A stretch of DNA of 21,563 nt, taken from NCBI GenBank assembly GCA_031266115.1, contig JAISBQ010000327.1, positions 1-21,563 on the forward strand, given 5' to 3'. This stretch comes from Bifidobacteriaceae bacterium (GTDB taxonomy: Bacteria > Actinomycetota > Actinomycetes > Actinomycetales > WQXJ01). The position numbers and the translations under genes are program-made. A model generated the notes under the pieces. That model was given only the letters and a program-made list of their open reading frames with translations. It had not been told where the DNA came from and searched no databases. Shown piece by piece: positions 1 to 7,459 of this stretch (its first letter is position 1; every line of letters starts with the position of its first letter).

Positions 1-955
1 CCACGCCGGCAATGTTGACTTTCACTGGTACGTGAGAAAAGCGGGTTGCCTTGCCGATTCCCAGTGCCCCGTAGGAGTTCCATCCCCATGTGTAGACGTG
101 TCCATCCGCGCTCAAGGCGACAGAGTGGCTGTACCCGGCGGCTATCTGGACGATCGGCCCGGGCAAGGGCACCTCCACCGGGGTGGACACCATCCACGCT
201 GAAGGGTTGGTAGCGCCATAGGTGTCGAAATCGGCGTCCGGGTCGAAGGCCCCATTCGGACCCAGTTGCCCGGATTCGTCTGCTCCCCAGGCATACACCT
301 TCCCCTCATCCGAGAGCGCCAGCGTGTGTGTGTATCCGGCGGCGACGGCGGTGAAGACCACCCCGTCCGCGTCCACCTTCGTTGACGGCCAGCCTGGTTC
401 CCACGGTTTGGAGTAGTGCACGACCGTGCCATCGCCCAGCTGACCGTATTCGTTGTGGCCCGAGGTGTAGATGGCGCCATCCTCCGTCAACACGGCCGTG
501 TACATCTGCCCGGCGCTGACTGCGATCACGGGCGCCGCGCCTGCGGGCAGCTTCACGGGACGGGCGACGTCGTAAGACTCGTCGGAGGGGTCGTACGCCA
601 CCGAGCTCCCGATGCTGCCCCAGGTGTAGGCCACGCCATCGGCACCCACGGCCACGGCGTGGGTCACGGCGCTGATGGATGTCGCGGCGATGCCACCCGG
701 TAGCCAAAAGCACTCAGGCTCGGGCGCGGGGGTGCCCCTTTCTTGAAGGGTCCCACCCCATCCGCAGATCTCACCGTCGGGCATGACGACCAGCGACCGG
801 CTTCCCGCCGTGATCCGTGCCGCTACCTCGGCGGGAGACGCGTCGGGCCCGAAGGCGACTTGGTCGGAGTGGGCCACGATCGGCCCGGTCAGTGCTCCGG
901 CAGCGACCAACGCCATCGTGCATGCCACAGTGATCAGGGACTTGAGGGGGACCAT
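1..955 (-). CDS. Secreted RCC1-repeat protein, partial (C-terminus beyond left edge)
   Basis: The frame is open from an ATG at 955 to the window edge, giving 318 codons with no stop. The start is supported by AAGGAG five bases upstream. Residues 1-30 form a signal peptide (MVPLKSLITVACTMALVAAG, then a cleavage region near AHS-D), so the product is probably exported. At least five RCC1-type blades follow, with cores such as VAYTWGS, AIYTSGHNEYGQLG, KVYAWGADESGQLG and HVYTWGWNSYGALG, each followed by a segment like VAAGYTHTLAL. The family folds as a seven-bladed beta-propeller that usually binds proteins; the ligand here is unknown. The N-terminus closely matches that of the complete RCC1 gene 73 nt upstream on the same strand, so the two look like a tandem duplication and could share a transcript. 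The C-terminal architecture cannot be seen. Confidence 0.9.
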   Translation of the reverse strand, partial: MVPLKSLITVACTMALVAAGALTGPIVAHSDQVAFGPDASPAEVAARITAGSRSLVVMPDGEICGWGGTLQERGTPAPEPECFWLPGGIAATSISAVTHAVAVGADGVAYTWGSIGSSVAYDPSDESYDVARPVKLPAGAAPVIAVSAGQMYTAVLTEDGAIYTSGHNEYGQLGDGTVVHYSKPWEPGWPSTKVDADGVVFTAVAAGYTHTLALSDEGKVYAWGADESGQLGPNGAFDPDADFDTYGATNPSAWMVSTPVEVPLPGPIVQIAAGYSHSVALSADGHVYTWGWNSYGALGIGKATRFSHVPVKVNIAGV

Positions 956-1028
956 GAGGACTCCTTGTCGGGCATCGGTGGGTGGAGAACGGATCGTGTC
1001 GGATGGGGCCGGCGGTGCGATGGGGTTG

Positions 1029-4000
1029 TCACTCGGTGGCGTGGACGGCGATGGTCTTCCTGGCGGTCTTCCCACCCGCCGTGAGGACGATGTCGGTCTT
1101 ACCCTCAGCGATGCCGGTCACCCGGCCCACGGCATCGACGGTGGCGACGGCGGGATCTGTTGACCGCCATCGTGCACCGGTGCGGACGGCTCCACGCGGG
1201 GTCAGTACGGGTTTGAGGACCGTGGAGCGGCCGGCGGCGAGTGTGGCAGGGCCGGTGAGTGTGACCGAGCGGAGGCGCCCGGTCTTCGCTGCGGACTTGG
1301 ATACCACCTTGATCTCGATGGTGGCCGGGCGGGCTCCAGGTGAGGTGAGGGTGATCTGGGAGCGGCCCACGGTCAGGGCTTTGACTCTCAACGAGGCGGT
1401 AGACCCGGTCCGCCAGGACAGCGACCCGGTCTTCTTGCCCGTGACCGGGGTGGCGACCGCGGTCTTGTTGGTCTTCCACGTGACGCGAACTGAGCCGGCC
1501 GGTGTGCCGGCTGCCGTGTAGGCGGCAACCTTGAGTTTGGCGGTGGACCCCGCGGGGATCACGACGGTCTTGAACCGGGTTCCGAACCGGTCGATCCGCG
1601 GGGTGGTGCCACGGGGTGCTGTCGCGCCGATGGAAGACGCGCCTAGATCGGTGGAACCGGCATCCGTTCCTGCGCTGCCGAGCCCGGCGGCGGCATCGGA
1701 CCGGTCGGTGCCAGGCGCGTGGGCCGTGTCTTGACCGGGTGGTGCGCCGGTGTCGGTGGGCCCGTCACCTGGTCCACCGGGGTCTGTGCCGCCACGACTG
1801 TCTCCGCCACCGGTGTCTGCCCCGCCTGGATCCTCGGTGGCGGTGTCGGTGGGTTGGACGCTCCCGGTGTCGGTCGGCGTCGGACTGCTTGTGTCGGTGG
1901 GTGTTGGACTCGCGGAGTCGGTGGGTGTTGGACTGCTCGTGTTGCTGGGTGTGGGGCTCGCGGAATCGGTGGGTGCGGTGCTGCCCGTGTCGCTGGGTGT
2001 CGGGCCCGGTGTCTCGGGTGGATCCCAGAATTGCAGGTCAGAGACCCGGATCAGAGGCACCCACGTCGATGACGCGACTCCCAGTTGGCCGTAGTAGTTG
2101 TTTCCCCAGGTGTAGACCTCGCCGGACTCGGTCAGGGCGACAGCGTGGTCGGTTCCGGCAGCGATCTGCGTGATGGGGCCTGGAAGTCCCTGCGTTTGGA
2201 CGGGGATATGCTCATCGCCGCGTGGCAGGCGAGTGTCGGTGTACGTACGGTCCCACGTGCCCCAGGTGTAGACCGCATGCCGGTCTTCGGACAGCGCCAT
2301 GGCGAGGCCGCCTCCCGCGGCCACGGCGCCGATAGCAGGAAGTGCGTCGACCTTCTGGGGGGGCATGCATCCTTCTCCGTAATAGAAACCTTCCCGGCCG
2401 AGGGTCCAGTCGTAGTTGTTTCCCACGGTCCACACGTAGCCATCCACGTCCAGGGCCATGGTGACGTGACTGCCGGTGTTGGCCTGGACGATCGTCCCGA
2501 CCGGCAGCCCCGTGATCGGCTGTGCCAGGCGCCATCGGTCTTGCGGGATTTGGTATCCCCGGCCAATCTGGCATGAGGAGTCGTACCCGAACCCGTAAAG
2601 GGTGCCGCTCACCAGCGCCACCGCCACCGTCGAAGCGCCCACTGAGAGTGTTGATGCGGTGTCTTCCAGGTCGATATTGGCCCTGACGGGGTTCGGAACT
2701 GGAGCCTGGTTGGGCTGGTCCTCGATAGGTTGATCATCAATGGGCGGGTCGTTGAACCACGACGGATAGTTGTCGCCCCAACCCCAGATGTCCCCTGCCT
2801 GGGTGCGCAGCATCGTGAACTGGTAGCCGACGCCAACGGAGGCGACTGGTCCGACATCGTGCGGAAGTGTGACGTGAATGGGGGTCGGGGAGGGCTCCTG
2901 CAGCGGCCCTGGCTCGCGGCCCAATTCTCCCTTGGTGTTGGAGCCCCAGGCCCAGACCTCACCCGAGGTGGTGAGCGCTGCGGCGTGGCCGCTGTCGATA
3001 TCGGCCTGAATCACGGGCGGCACCCCCTCCACCCGCGTGGGGGCGAGGCGGTTGTCCCGATCGCCGGTCCCCAGTTGCCCATCCCCGTTATAGCCCCAGG
3101 TGTACACCTCACCCGTCTCAGTGATGGCCAGCGTGTGGGAATCGCCGGCGGCCACATAGGCGATCGATCCGGGTAACCCGGTCACGAGCTGAGGCTCCTC
3201 GGCGAAAACCTGTTCCTCACTGCCGAGTTGGTTCGACCAGTTGTCGCCACACGTGTAAATCTGGCCGTCCATGCCGATAGCCAGGGTGTGGGAACCGTTG
3301 GTGGCAGCCGCCACCACACGGATACCCAGGGCTTCATGGGGCGTGGAGACGTCGACGGGTGTGCCCAGGCCCAGTGCACCGTCTTGGTTGGATCCCCAGC
3401 CGAAGAGCCGGCCGTCCTTGGTCCATGCCAACGTGTTGTTGTATCCCGCGGCGATCCCCACCACCACTCCCTCGATAGGAACCTCCATCGGCACGTTGGC
3501 GAAGCGGGTCTCCTTGCCGATTCCCAGTTGCCCCCAGGTGTTCCCTCCCCACGTGTACACGTGTCCGTCCGTGCTCAGGGCCACGCTGTGGCTGTAGCCG
3601 GCGGCGACTTGAGCGATCTGAGGCAGGCCTGTGATCTCCACGGGGGTGGTTCGAATCCAGCTCCACGGGGTGTTGTAGTCTGCGCCGTCGAAATCGAAAT
3701 CAGGGTCGAAAGCTCCATGCGGCCCCAGTTGTCCCGCGAAGTCTGCTCCCCACCCATATGCCTTCCCCTCATCCGAGAGTGCCAGCGTGTGGTCAACCCC
3801 TGCGGCGACCGCCGTGAAGACGACCCCGTCCACCACCACCTCGGTTGAGACCAATCCCTCCCTTTCCGCAGCCTCTTGCTCGTAGTAGTTGAGAACCTCG
3901 CCGTTGCCCAGCTGGCCGTCCTCGTTGTTTCCGGAGGTGTAGATGTGTCCATCCTCGGTCAGCACGGCAGTGTGCATGAACCCGGCGGTGGCGCCGACCA

Positions 4001-4436
4001 CCGGGGTATCGACAGGCATGTGCACGGGGACGGGAATACTCGAGGGTGACTCGTTCCCCTCGTATGCCACCCTCCTCCCGATGCTGCCCCAGGTGTAGGC
4101 CACGCCATCGGCCCCGACGGCCACCGCATGGTCCTGGGCGGTGATGGACGTCGCGGCCACCTGACCCGGCAACCAGAAGCACACCGGTGTGGGCGTGGTA
4201 CCACGCTCGCCGCGCAGGTCGGCAAGATCGCGGCCCCAGCTGCAGATCCGACCGTCTGGCATGACGACCAGCGACGTGCTGGACGCCGCGCTGATCCGCG
4301 CCGCCACCTCGGCCGGATCGGTGTCCGGTCCGAAGGTGCCTTCGTCGGAGTGGGCCGCCGGGGGACTGGTCAGTGCCGCGGCGGCGATCAGCGTCATCGT
4401 GCACGCCACGGTGATCAGGGACTTGAGGGGGACCAT
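1029..4436 (-). CDS. Secreted protein with 14 RCC1-like repeats, Pro/Thr linker and Ig-like (BIG2) C-terminus
   Basis: The product is 1135 aa. The start at 4436 (MVPLKSLITVACTM) is chosen because AAGGAG lies seven bases upstream and a signal peptide begins there; an in-frame ATG 56 codons further up adds only low-complexity sequence. Residues 1-30 are the signal peptide. Residues about 62-785 hold 14 RCC1-like blade cores, from RICSWGRD to EVYTWGNNYYGQLG, most with the GQLG turn; 14 equals two seven-bladed propellers. Residues about 800-940 are a Pro/Thr/Ser/Asp/Gly linker, including six 8-residue SPTPTD-type units. Residues 946-1135 are two beta-sandwich modules, the last a clear BIG2 domain (WRSTDPAVATVDAVGRVTGI). 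No LPXTG motif or C-terminal membrane segment is present, so it is probably secreted or held non-covalently. Binding partner unknown. It is the upstream member of a tandem pair. Confidence 0.93.
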   Translation of the reverse strand: MVPLKSLITVACTMTLIAAAALTSPPAAHSDEGTFGPDTDPAEVAARISAASSTSLVVMPDGRICSWGRDLADLRGERGTTPTPVCFWLPGQVAATSITAQDHAVAVGADGVAYTWGSIGRRVAYEGNESPSSIPVPVHMPVDTPVVGATAGFMHTAVLTEDGHIYTSGNNEDGQLGNGEVLNYYEQEAAEREGLVSTEVVVDGVVFTAVAAGVDHTLALSDEGKAYGWGADFAGQLGPHGAFDPDFDFDGADYNTPWSWIRTTPVEITGLPQIAQVAAGYSHSVALSTDGHVYTWGGNTWGQLGIGKETRFANVPMEVPIEGVVVGIAAGYNNTLAWTKDGRLFGWGSNQDGALGLGTPVDVSTPHEALGIRVVAAATNGSHTLAIGMDGQIYTCGDNWSNQLGSEEQVFAEEPQLVTGLPGSIAYVAAGDSHTLAITETGEVYTWGYNGDGQLGTGDRDNRLAPTRVEGVPPVIQADIDSGHAAALTTSGEVWAWGSNTKGELGREPGPLQEPSPTPIHVTLPHDVGPVASVGVGYQFTMLRTQAGDIWGWGDNYPSWFNDPPIDDQPIEDQPNQAPVPNPVRANIDLEDTASTLSVGASTVAVALVSGTLYGFGYDSSCQIGRGYQIPQDRWRLAQPITGLPVGTIVQANTGSHVTMALDVDGYVWTVGNNYDWTLGREGFYYGEGCMPPQKVDALPAIGAVAAGGGLAMALSEDRHAVYTWGTWDRTYTDTRLPRGDEHIPVQTQGLPGPITQIAAGTDHAVALTESGEVYTWGNNYYGQLGVASSTWVPLIRVSDLQFWDPPETPGPTPSDTGSTAPTDSASPTPSNTSSPTPTDSASPTPTDTSSPTPTDTGSVQPTDTATEDPGGADTGGGDSRGGTDPGGPGDGPTDTGAPPGQDTAHAPGTDRSDAAAGLGSAGTDAGSTDLGASSIGATAPRGTTPRIDRFGTRFKTVVIPAGSTAKLKVAAYTAAGTPAGSVRVTWKTNKTAVATPVTGKKTGSLSWRTGSTASLRVKALTVGRSQITLTSPGARPATIEIKVVSKSAAKTGRLRSVTLTGPATLAAGRSTVLKPVLTPRGAVRTGARWRSTDPAVATVDAVGRVTGIAEGKTDIVLTAGGKTARKTIAVHATE
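1867..2010 (-). repeat. 24-nt minisatellite inside the RCC1 gene (six units)
   Basis: Six consecutive 24-nt units begin at 1867, 1891, 1915, 1939, 1963 and 1987, each a variant of GTGTCGGTGGGTGTTGGACT plus four bases on the plus strand. On the coding strand each encodes eight residues of the type TDTSSPTP or SNTSSPTP, forming the flexible linker between the RCC1 region and the Ig-like domains (about residues 809-857). The period is a multiple of three, so copy-number changes would keep the frame. Confidence 0.85.
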
Positions 4437-4707
4437 GAGGACTCTCCTTGGCGGCAGCTCAGGTATGCGCCAATAGACACCGGGTGACGGCGATGCGCCC
4501 CGCGGTGGTGTCGATGCGACGGGCCGCGAGGTGACAGTCGCGTACGCAGGGATTGACGCACGACCCCCCTGGGACTCTTCCCTCCCCCCGCGTGTCTCTT
4601 GCATCGAAGGTCAGCCCGCGCCCCCGACCTCCCGCCATGCCCTCGCTCCGCCAGTCCGGGGCCCGTCGCCACCTCGCTAGCAGTCTGTGGGGCCGGATCA
4701 GATCGCC

Positions 4708-4762
4708 GAGCTTCAGGTTTTGGGGCCCGTAGCGGCTGTTTCGCCCCTGGAACCTGAAACTC
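4708..4762. repeat. Inverted repeat with GAG(C/T)TTCA...TGAAACTC ends
   Basis: The left arm, 4708-4726, starts GAGCTTCAGGTT and continues to GGGGC; the right arm, 4743-4762, runs from GCCCC to AACCTGAAACTC. The outer 12 bases pair with one mismatch and the inner GGGGC/GCCCC pairs around a small asymmetry, leaving a 16-nt loop. The ends match those of the hairpin at 12021-12075. No T tract follows, so it does not look like a standard intrinsic terminator. Confidence 0.65.
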
Positions 4763-4869
4763 GACGGCTGGAACGGCGCATGGGGGGGGGGTGGCCGCCT
4801 CGGGCCGGGGGGGGCGGCCAACCGCGGTCCATGGTTGGGGCGGAGAGAGACAAAAGCAGCTCTTTGCCT

Positions 4870-4875
4870 TACGAT
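4870..4875 (+). promoter_or_regulatory. Predicted -10 element (TACGAT), leaderless response-regulator transcript
   Basis: TACGAT lies six bases upstream of the ATG at 4882, so a transcript starting about seven bases after the -10 would begin at the start codon. GAGACA (4847-4852) sits at a 17-nt spacing as a weak -35. There is no good ribosome binding site before the ATG, which agrees with leaderless translation. The G10 and G8 tracts lie roughly 70-100 nt upstream of the predicted start. Confidence 0.5.
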
Positions 4876-4881
4876 GGTCAG

Positions 4882-5559
4882 ATGGCAACAATCATTTTGG
4901 CCGAAGACGACTCTGCCATCGCTGAACCCTTGGCACGCGCGCTGACACGAGAGGGCTACGAGGTGTCGGTCCACGGGACCGGACAGGGACTGCTCGACGG
5001 GGCCCATGGCGCCGACTTGGTGATCCTGGACCTTGGGCTGCCCGACATGGACGGGTTGGACGTGGCGCGGACCATCCGGTCACGCGGCCAGGAGCTTCCC
5101 ATCCTCATCCTGACGGCTCGCGCCGACGAGGTGGACACCGTGGTGGGACTTGATGCTGGCGCGGACGATTACGTGACCAAACCTTTCCGTCTGGCCGAGC
5201 TTCTGGCGCGTGTGAGGGCACTGCTGCGCCGCACGGGCGCCGATGGCGCTGGGGATGAAGTGCGAGTCCAAGACGTACGCGTCGACCTCGGCGCCCGGCG
5301 CGCTTTCGTGGGCACCCGCGAGGTCCAGCTGACCGCGCGCGAATTCGATCTGCTTCGGGTGCTGGCCAAGGCGGCCGGAGCGATGGTCAGCCGGGAGACC
5401 CTCATGCGGGAGGTATGGGGGTCCGATCCGTCATCGTCCACCAAGACCCTGGACATGCACGTGTCGTGGCTGCGACGCAAGCTTGGCGACGACCCGAACT
5501 CCCCGCGGTACATCGCGACGATCCGCGGCATGGGCTTCCGTTTCGAGGACGGTAGCTGA
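4882..5559 (+). CDS. OmpR/PhoB-family two-component response regulator
   Basis: The product is 225 aa, the usual size for this family. Residues 1-115 are a receiver domain: acidic pocket AEDDS at 7-11, phospho-acceptor Asp50 (LVILDLGLPDMDG), Thr78 and Lys100 (VTKPF). Residues about 130-222 are a winged-helix DNA-binding domain with the typical ending TLDMHVSWLRRKLGDDP...IRGMGFRFE. It should be phosphorylated by the histidine kinase encoded 41 nt downstream and then bind DNA as a dimer. The start at 4882 was chosen because the receiver fold begins there (MATIILAEDD) and a -10 element sits six bases upstream; the extension back to 4687 is rejected. Its targets are unknown. The divergent secreted RCC1 genes are candidate targets by position only. 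Confidence 0.94.
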   Translation: MATIILAEDDSAIAEPLARALTREGYEVSVHGTGQGLLDGAHGADLVILDLGLPDMDGLDVARTIRSRGQELPILILTARADEVDTVVGLDAGADDYVTKPFRLAELLARVRALLRRTGADGAGDEVRVQDVRVDLGARRAFVGTREVQLTAREFDLLRVLAKAAGAMVSRETLMREVWGSDPSSSTKTLDMHVSWLRRKLGDDPNSPRYIATIRGMGFRFEDGS

Positions 5560-5600
5560 TCACCCCGGGAAGATCACCCGTCCTCTAAGGAGCACCTGGC

Positions 5601-6884
5601 GTGCACGAGAGGTTTCGTCTCGCGACTGTCGCGGCGGTCCTAGCGGCCGTTGCCCTGCTGGGCATTCCGCTGCTGTTCTTCGCTGTCCAGGTCACACAAC
5701 GCGCCACCGTGGCAGAGCTGGAATACCGCACGGAACGCACTGCCGGCCGGGTGGATGGATCGATCAACATCGGCCTTGAGGTCACGCCGGAGCGCCTCGC
5801 CGATTTCGCCAGGGGTGCCCCGGTCGACTTGCCCGTTCACGCCACCGTCACCCTGCCGCCGGACAACAAGGTGGTCACGGTGGGTCCCGAGATCGAGGGT
5901 GCCACCAGGTCGGTCTTCGCGATTTCGCCGCTCGGCGCGGAGGTCGAATTCACAGTCTCGTGGTGGGCGTTGCAGCGCACCTCCATTCCGGCGATCGCCC
6001 TGGTGCTGCTCACCTCGCTGGTTGCCATCGGCGCTGGCGCATGGGTCGCGAACCACCAAGCCAACCGCCTCGCCGAGCCTCTGGTTTACCTGGCGGCCGG
6101 CGCCCAGCAGCTCGGCGCCGGGCAGGTGCGCCCCAACCTGGAATCGACGGGGATCGAGGAGATAGACCTCGTGGCCGATGAACTCAGTCGCTCGGCCGAT
6201 CGCATGGCGAGGCGCCTGGCCGCGGAGCGGGAGTTCGCCGCCGACGCCTCGCACCAGTTGCGAACACCCCTCACGGCCCTGTCCATGCGTCTGGAGGAAA
6301 TCGAGGCGATGACGGATCAGACCGATGTCCGCGAGGAGGCCCGCATTTCCCTGGAGCAGATCGAGCGGTTGTCTTCCACGATTTCTGAGCTCCTCGGGCG
6401 GTCCTCCCACGAACGCGCCGACACCATCGAAGCGCTGCAGTTGACCGATATCGCGAGTCAGCAAGAGGACGAATGGATGGCGATTTTCGCGGCGGAGAAC
6501 CGCGAATTGGCGGTCGATGTTCCCGCGGGTCTGTGGGTTCTTGCCACCCCGGGCGCCCTGTCCCAGGTGATCGCGACCCTCCTGGAGAACTCCCTGAAGC
6601 ATGGGGGCGGCACCACTCGCCTGTGCGCCCGAAAGGCGTCCGGGGGTGTGGCGGTTGAGGTGTCCGATGGCGGCCCCGGGGTTTCCGACGAGATCGCACC
6701 ACGAATCTTCGAGCGTCACGTGACATCCGGCGGCGGTACCGGCTTGGGCCTCGCGCTGGCTCGCGACCTGGCGGCCCATGATTCGGGCCGCCTGGAACTG
6801 TCGGCGCGCCGCCCGGCGACCTTCACGCTGTTTCTCCGGTCCGTCCCAGCCGAACGCCTCCCGGTCGAAATCACTGCGCCGTGA
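5601..6884 (+). CDS. Membrane sensor histidine kinase
   Basis: The product is 427 aa, starting at a GTG with AAGGAG eight bases upstream. Transmembrane segment 1 is about residues 7-30 and segment 2 about 128-150, enclosing an extracellular sensor region of roughly 95 residues. A HAMP-like linker follows (about 150-205). The dimerisation/phosphotransfer helix carries His218 in EFAADASHQLRTPLT. The ATPase domain has the N box around Asn330 (LLENSLKHG), a G1 box DGGPG (356-360) and a G2 box GGGTGLGLAL (377-386). All catalytic motifs are present, so it should be active. It autophosphorylates and passes phosphate to Asp50 of the regulator encoded just upstream, with which it is probably cotranscribed. 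The signal is unknown. Its 3' end overlaps the convergent GtrA-family gene by 14 nt. Confidence 0.93.
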   Translation: MHERFRLATVAAVLAAVALLGIPLLFFAVQVTQRATVAELEYRTERTAGRVDGSINIGLEVTPERLADFARGAPVDLPVHATVTLPPDNKVVTVGPEIEGATRSVFAISPLGAEVEFTVSWWALQRTSIPAIALVLLTSLVAIGAGAWVANHQANRLAEPLVYLAAGAQQLGAGQVRPNLESTGIEEIDLVADELSRSADRMARRLAAEREFAADASHQLRTPLTALSMRLEEIEAMTDQTDVREEARISLEQIERLSSTISELLGRSSHERADTIEALQLTDIASQQEDEWMAIFAAENRELAVDVPAGLWVLATPGALSQVIATLLENSLKHGGGTTRLCARKASGGVAVEVSDGGPGVSDEIAPRIFERHVTSGGGTGLGLALARDLAAHDSGRLELSARRPATFTLFLRSVPAERLPVEITAP

Positions 6885-7332
6885 ACACGATGAACTTGTA
6901 GCAGAAGTATCGGAAGATGGTTCCCAGCCCCACGCCGATGATGTTGCGGGACAGGTTGTCGGCGAACAACGAGTCAAACCCGAGGATCCATCGGCTGAAG
7001 TAGAGACATCCCGACGCGATCATGATTCCCACGATGTTGACCAGGACAAACATGATCAACTCCCTGGTCTTGGCCTTGCTGCGGCTCGCAGCGAAGGTCA
7101 GATACCGGTTGCCGACCCACGCCACCAGAATGGACACGGTCCCGCACAAGAGGCTCGCTCGGACCGGGCTGGCCGCCAAGAGATGTCCGGGGCCGTGGAT
7201 CAGCAGGTTGTACCCCCCGGCGTCCACGAGGTAGGCCACACCGCCCACGGCCCCAAAAGTGACCAGTTCGCGGAGCCAGGCGAACAGCGCCGCGCGCGAT
7301 GCTAGGGGTCCGCGGCGCGCAAGGGAAGACAC
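6871..7332 (-). CDS. GtrA-family four-helix membrane protein
   Basis: The product is 153 aa, typical of the GtrA family. Four hydrophobic segments are visible at about residues 22-44, 58-76, 90-113 and 127-149. Family-like signatures are GNRYLTF at 74-80 and FRYFCYKFIVF at 140-150. Members are thought to move or help flip polyprenyl-linked sugars for cell-envelope or teichoic-acid glycosylation; the substrate here cannot be told. The GTG start at 7332 has a TATCCT -10 element six bases upstream and no evident ribosome binding site, suggesting its own leaderless transcript despite lying behind purE. In other actinobacteria a GtrA-like gene is often next to purE/purK, so the placement is ordinary. 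The last 14 nt overlap the convergent kinase gene. Confidence 0.88.
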   Translation of the reverse strand: MSSLARRGPLASRAALFAWLRELVTFGAVGGVAYLVDAGGYNLLIHGPGHLLAASPVRASLLCGTVSILVAWVGNRYLTFAASRSKAKTRELIMFVLVNIVGIMIASGCLYFSRWILGFDSLFADNLSRNIIGVGLGTIFRYFCYKFIVFTAQ

Positions 7333-7338
7333 CGGGTC

Positions 7339-7344
7339 AGGATA
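7339..7344 (-). promoter_or_regulatory. Predicted -10 element (TATCCT) for the GtrA-family gene
   Basis: On the minus strand TATCCT is followed by six bases (GACCCG) and then the GTG start codon, the same geometry as at the other predicted leaderless genes here. No recognisable -35 hexamer is present. Confidence 0.45.
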
Positions 7345-7402
7345 GCTGCTGCGTCTCGACCCACCCTGGGTCCGACGGGTGAGTTGTCAATGGCCTGCTG
7401 CT

Positions 7403-7451
7403 CGCTGTTCACTGCCCGCTGTGCCGACGGGACGGCGGGCAGTGAACAGCG
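7403..7451. repeat. Perfect 17-bp inverted repeat between purE and the GtrA-family gene
   Basis: The left arm CGCTGTTCACTGCCCGC (7403-7419) and the right arm 7435-7451 are exact reverse complements around a 15-nt loop. The structure begins nine bases past the purE stop codon on the minus strand. It could terminate or attenuate the purE transcript, but no T run follows, so a factor-independent terminator is uncertain. It shares no sequence with the other hairpins in the window. Confidence 0.75.
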
Positions 7452-7459
7452 GGACGGGG

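Larger units (their letters stand above)
4437..4881. other. 445-nt divergent intergenic region with a hairpin and two G tracts
   Basis: No convincing gene lies here. The stretch separates the minus-strand RCC1 gene from the plus-strand response regulator. It contains a long imperfect inverted repeat (4708-4762), a run of ten G (4782-4791), a run of eight G (4807-4814) and the probable response-regulator promoter at its right end. The response-regulator frame stays open back to 4687, but that extension covers the hairpin and the G tracts and has no homology I recognise. No clear promoter for the RCC1 gene was found. Confidence 0.7.

Noticed and set aside
4687..4881. N-terminal extension of the response regulator (65 more residues)
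   Set aside because: It would translate the hairpin and G tracts, has no homology, and the receiver domain begins at 4882 next to a -10 element.
5640..6977. Long open frame (445 codons) on the minus strand opposite the histidine kinase
   Set aside because: The plus strand has all kinase motifs in order; the minus frame has no recognisable domain and is an expected by-product of high GC.
7403..7451. Standard intrinsic terminator for purE
   Set aside because: The stem is perfect but no T run follows on the minus strand, so it is reported only as an inverted repeat.
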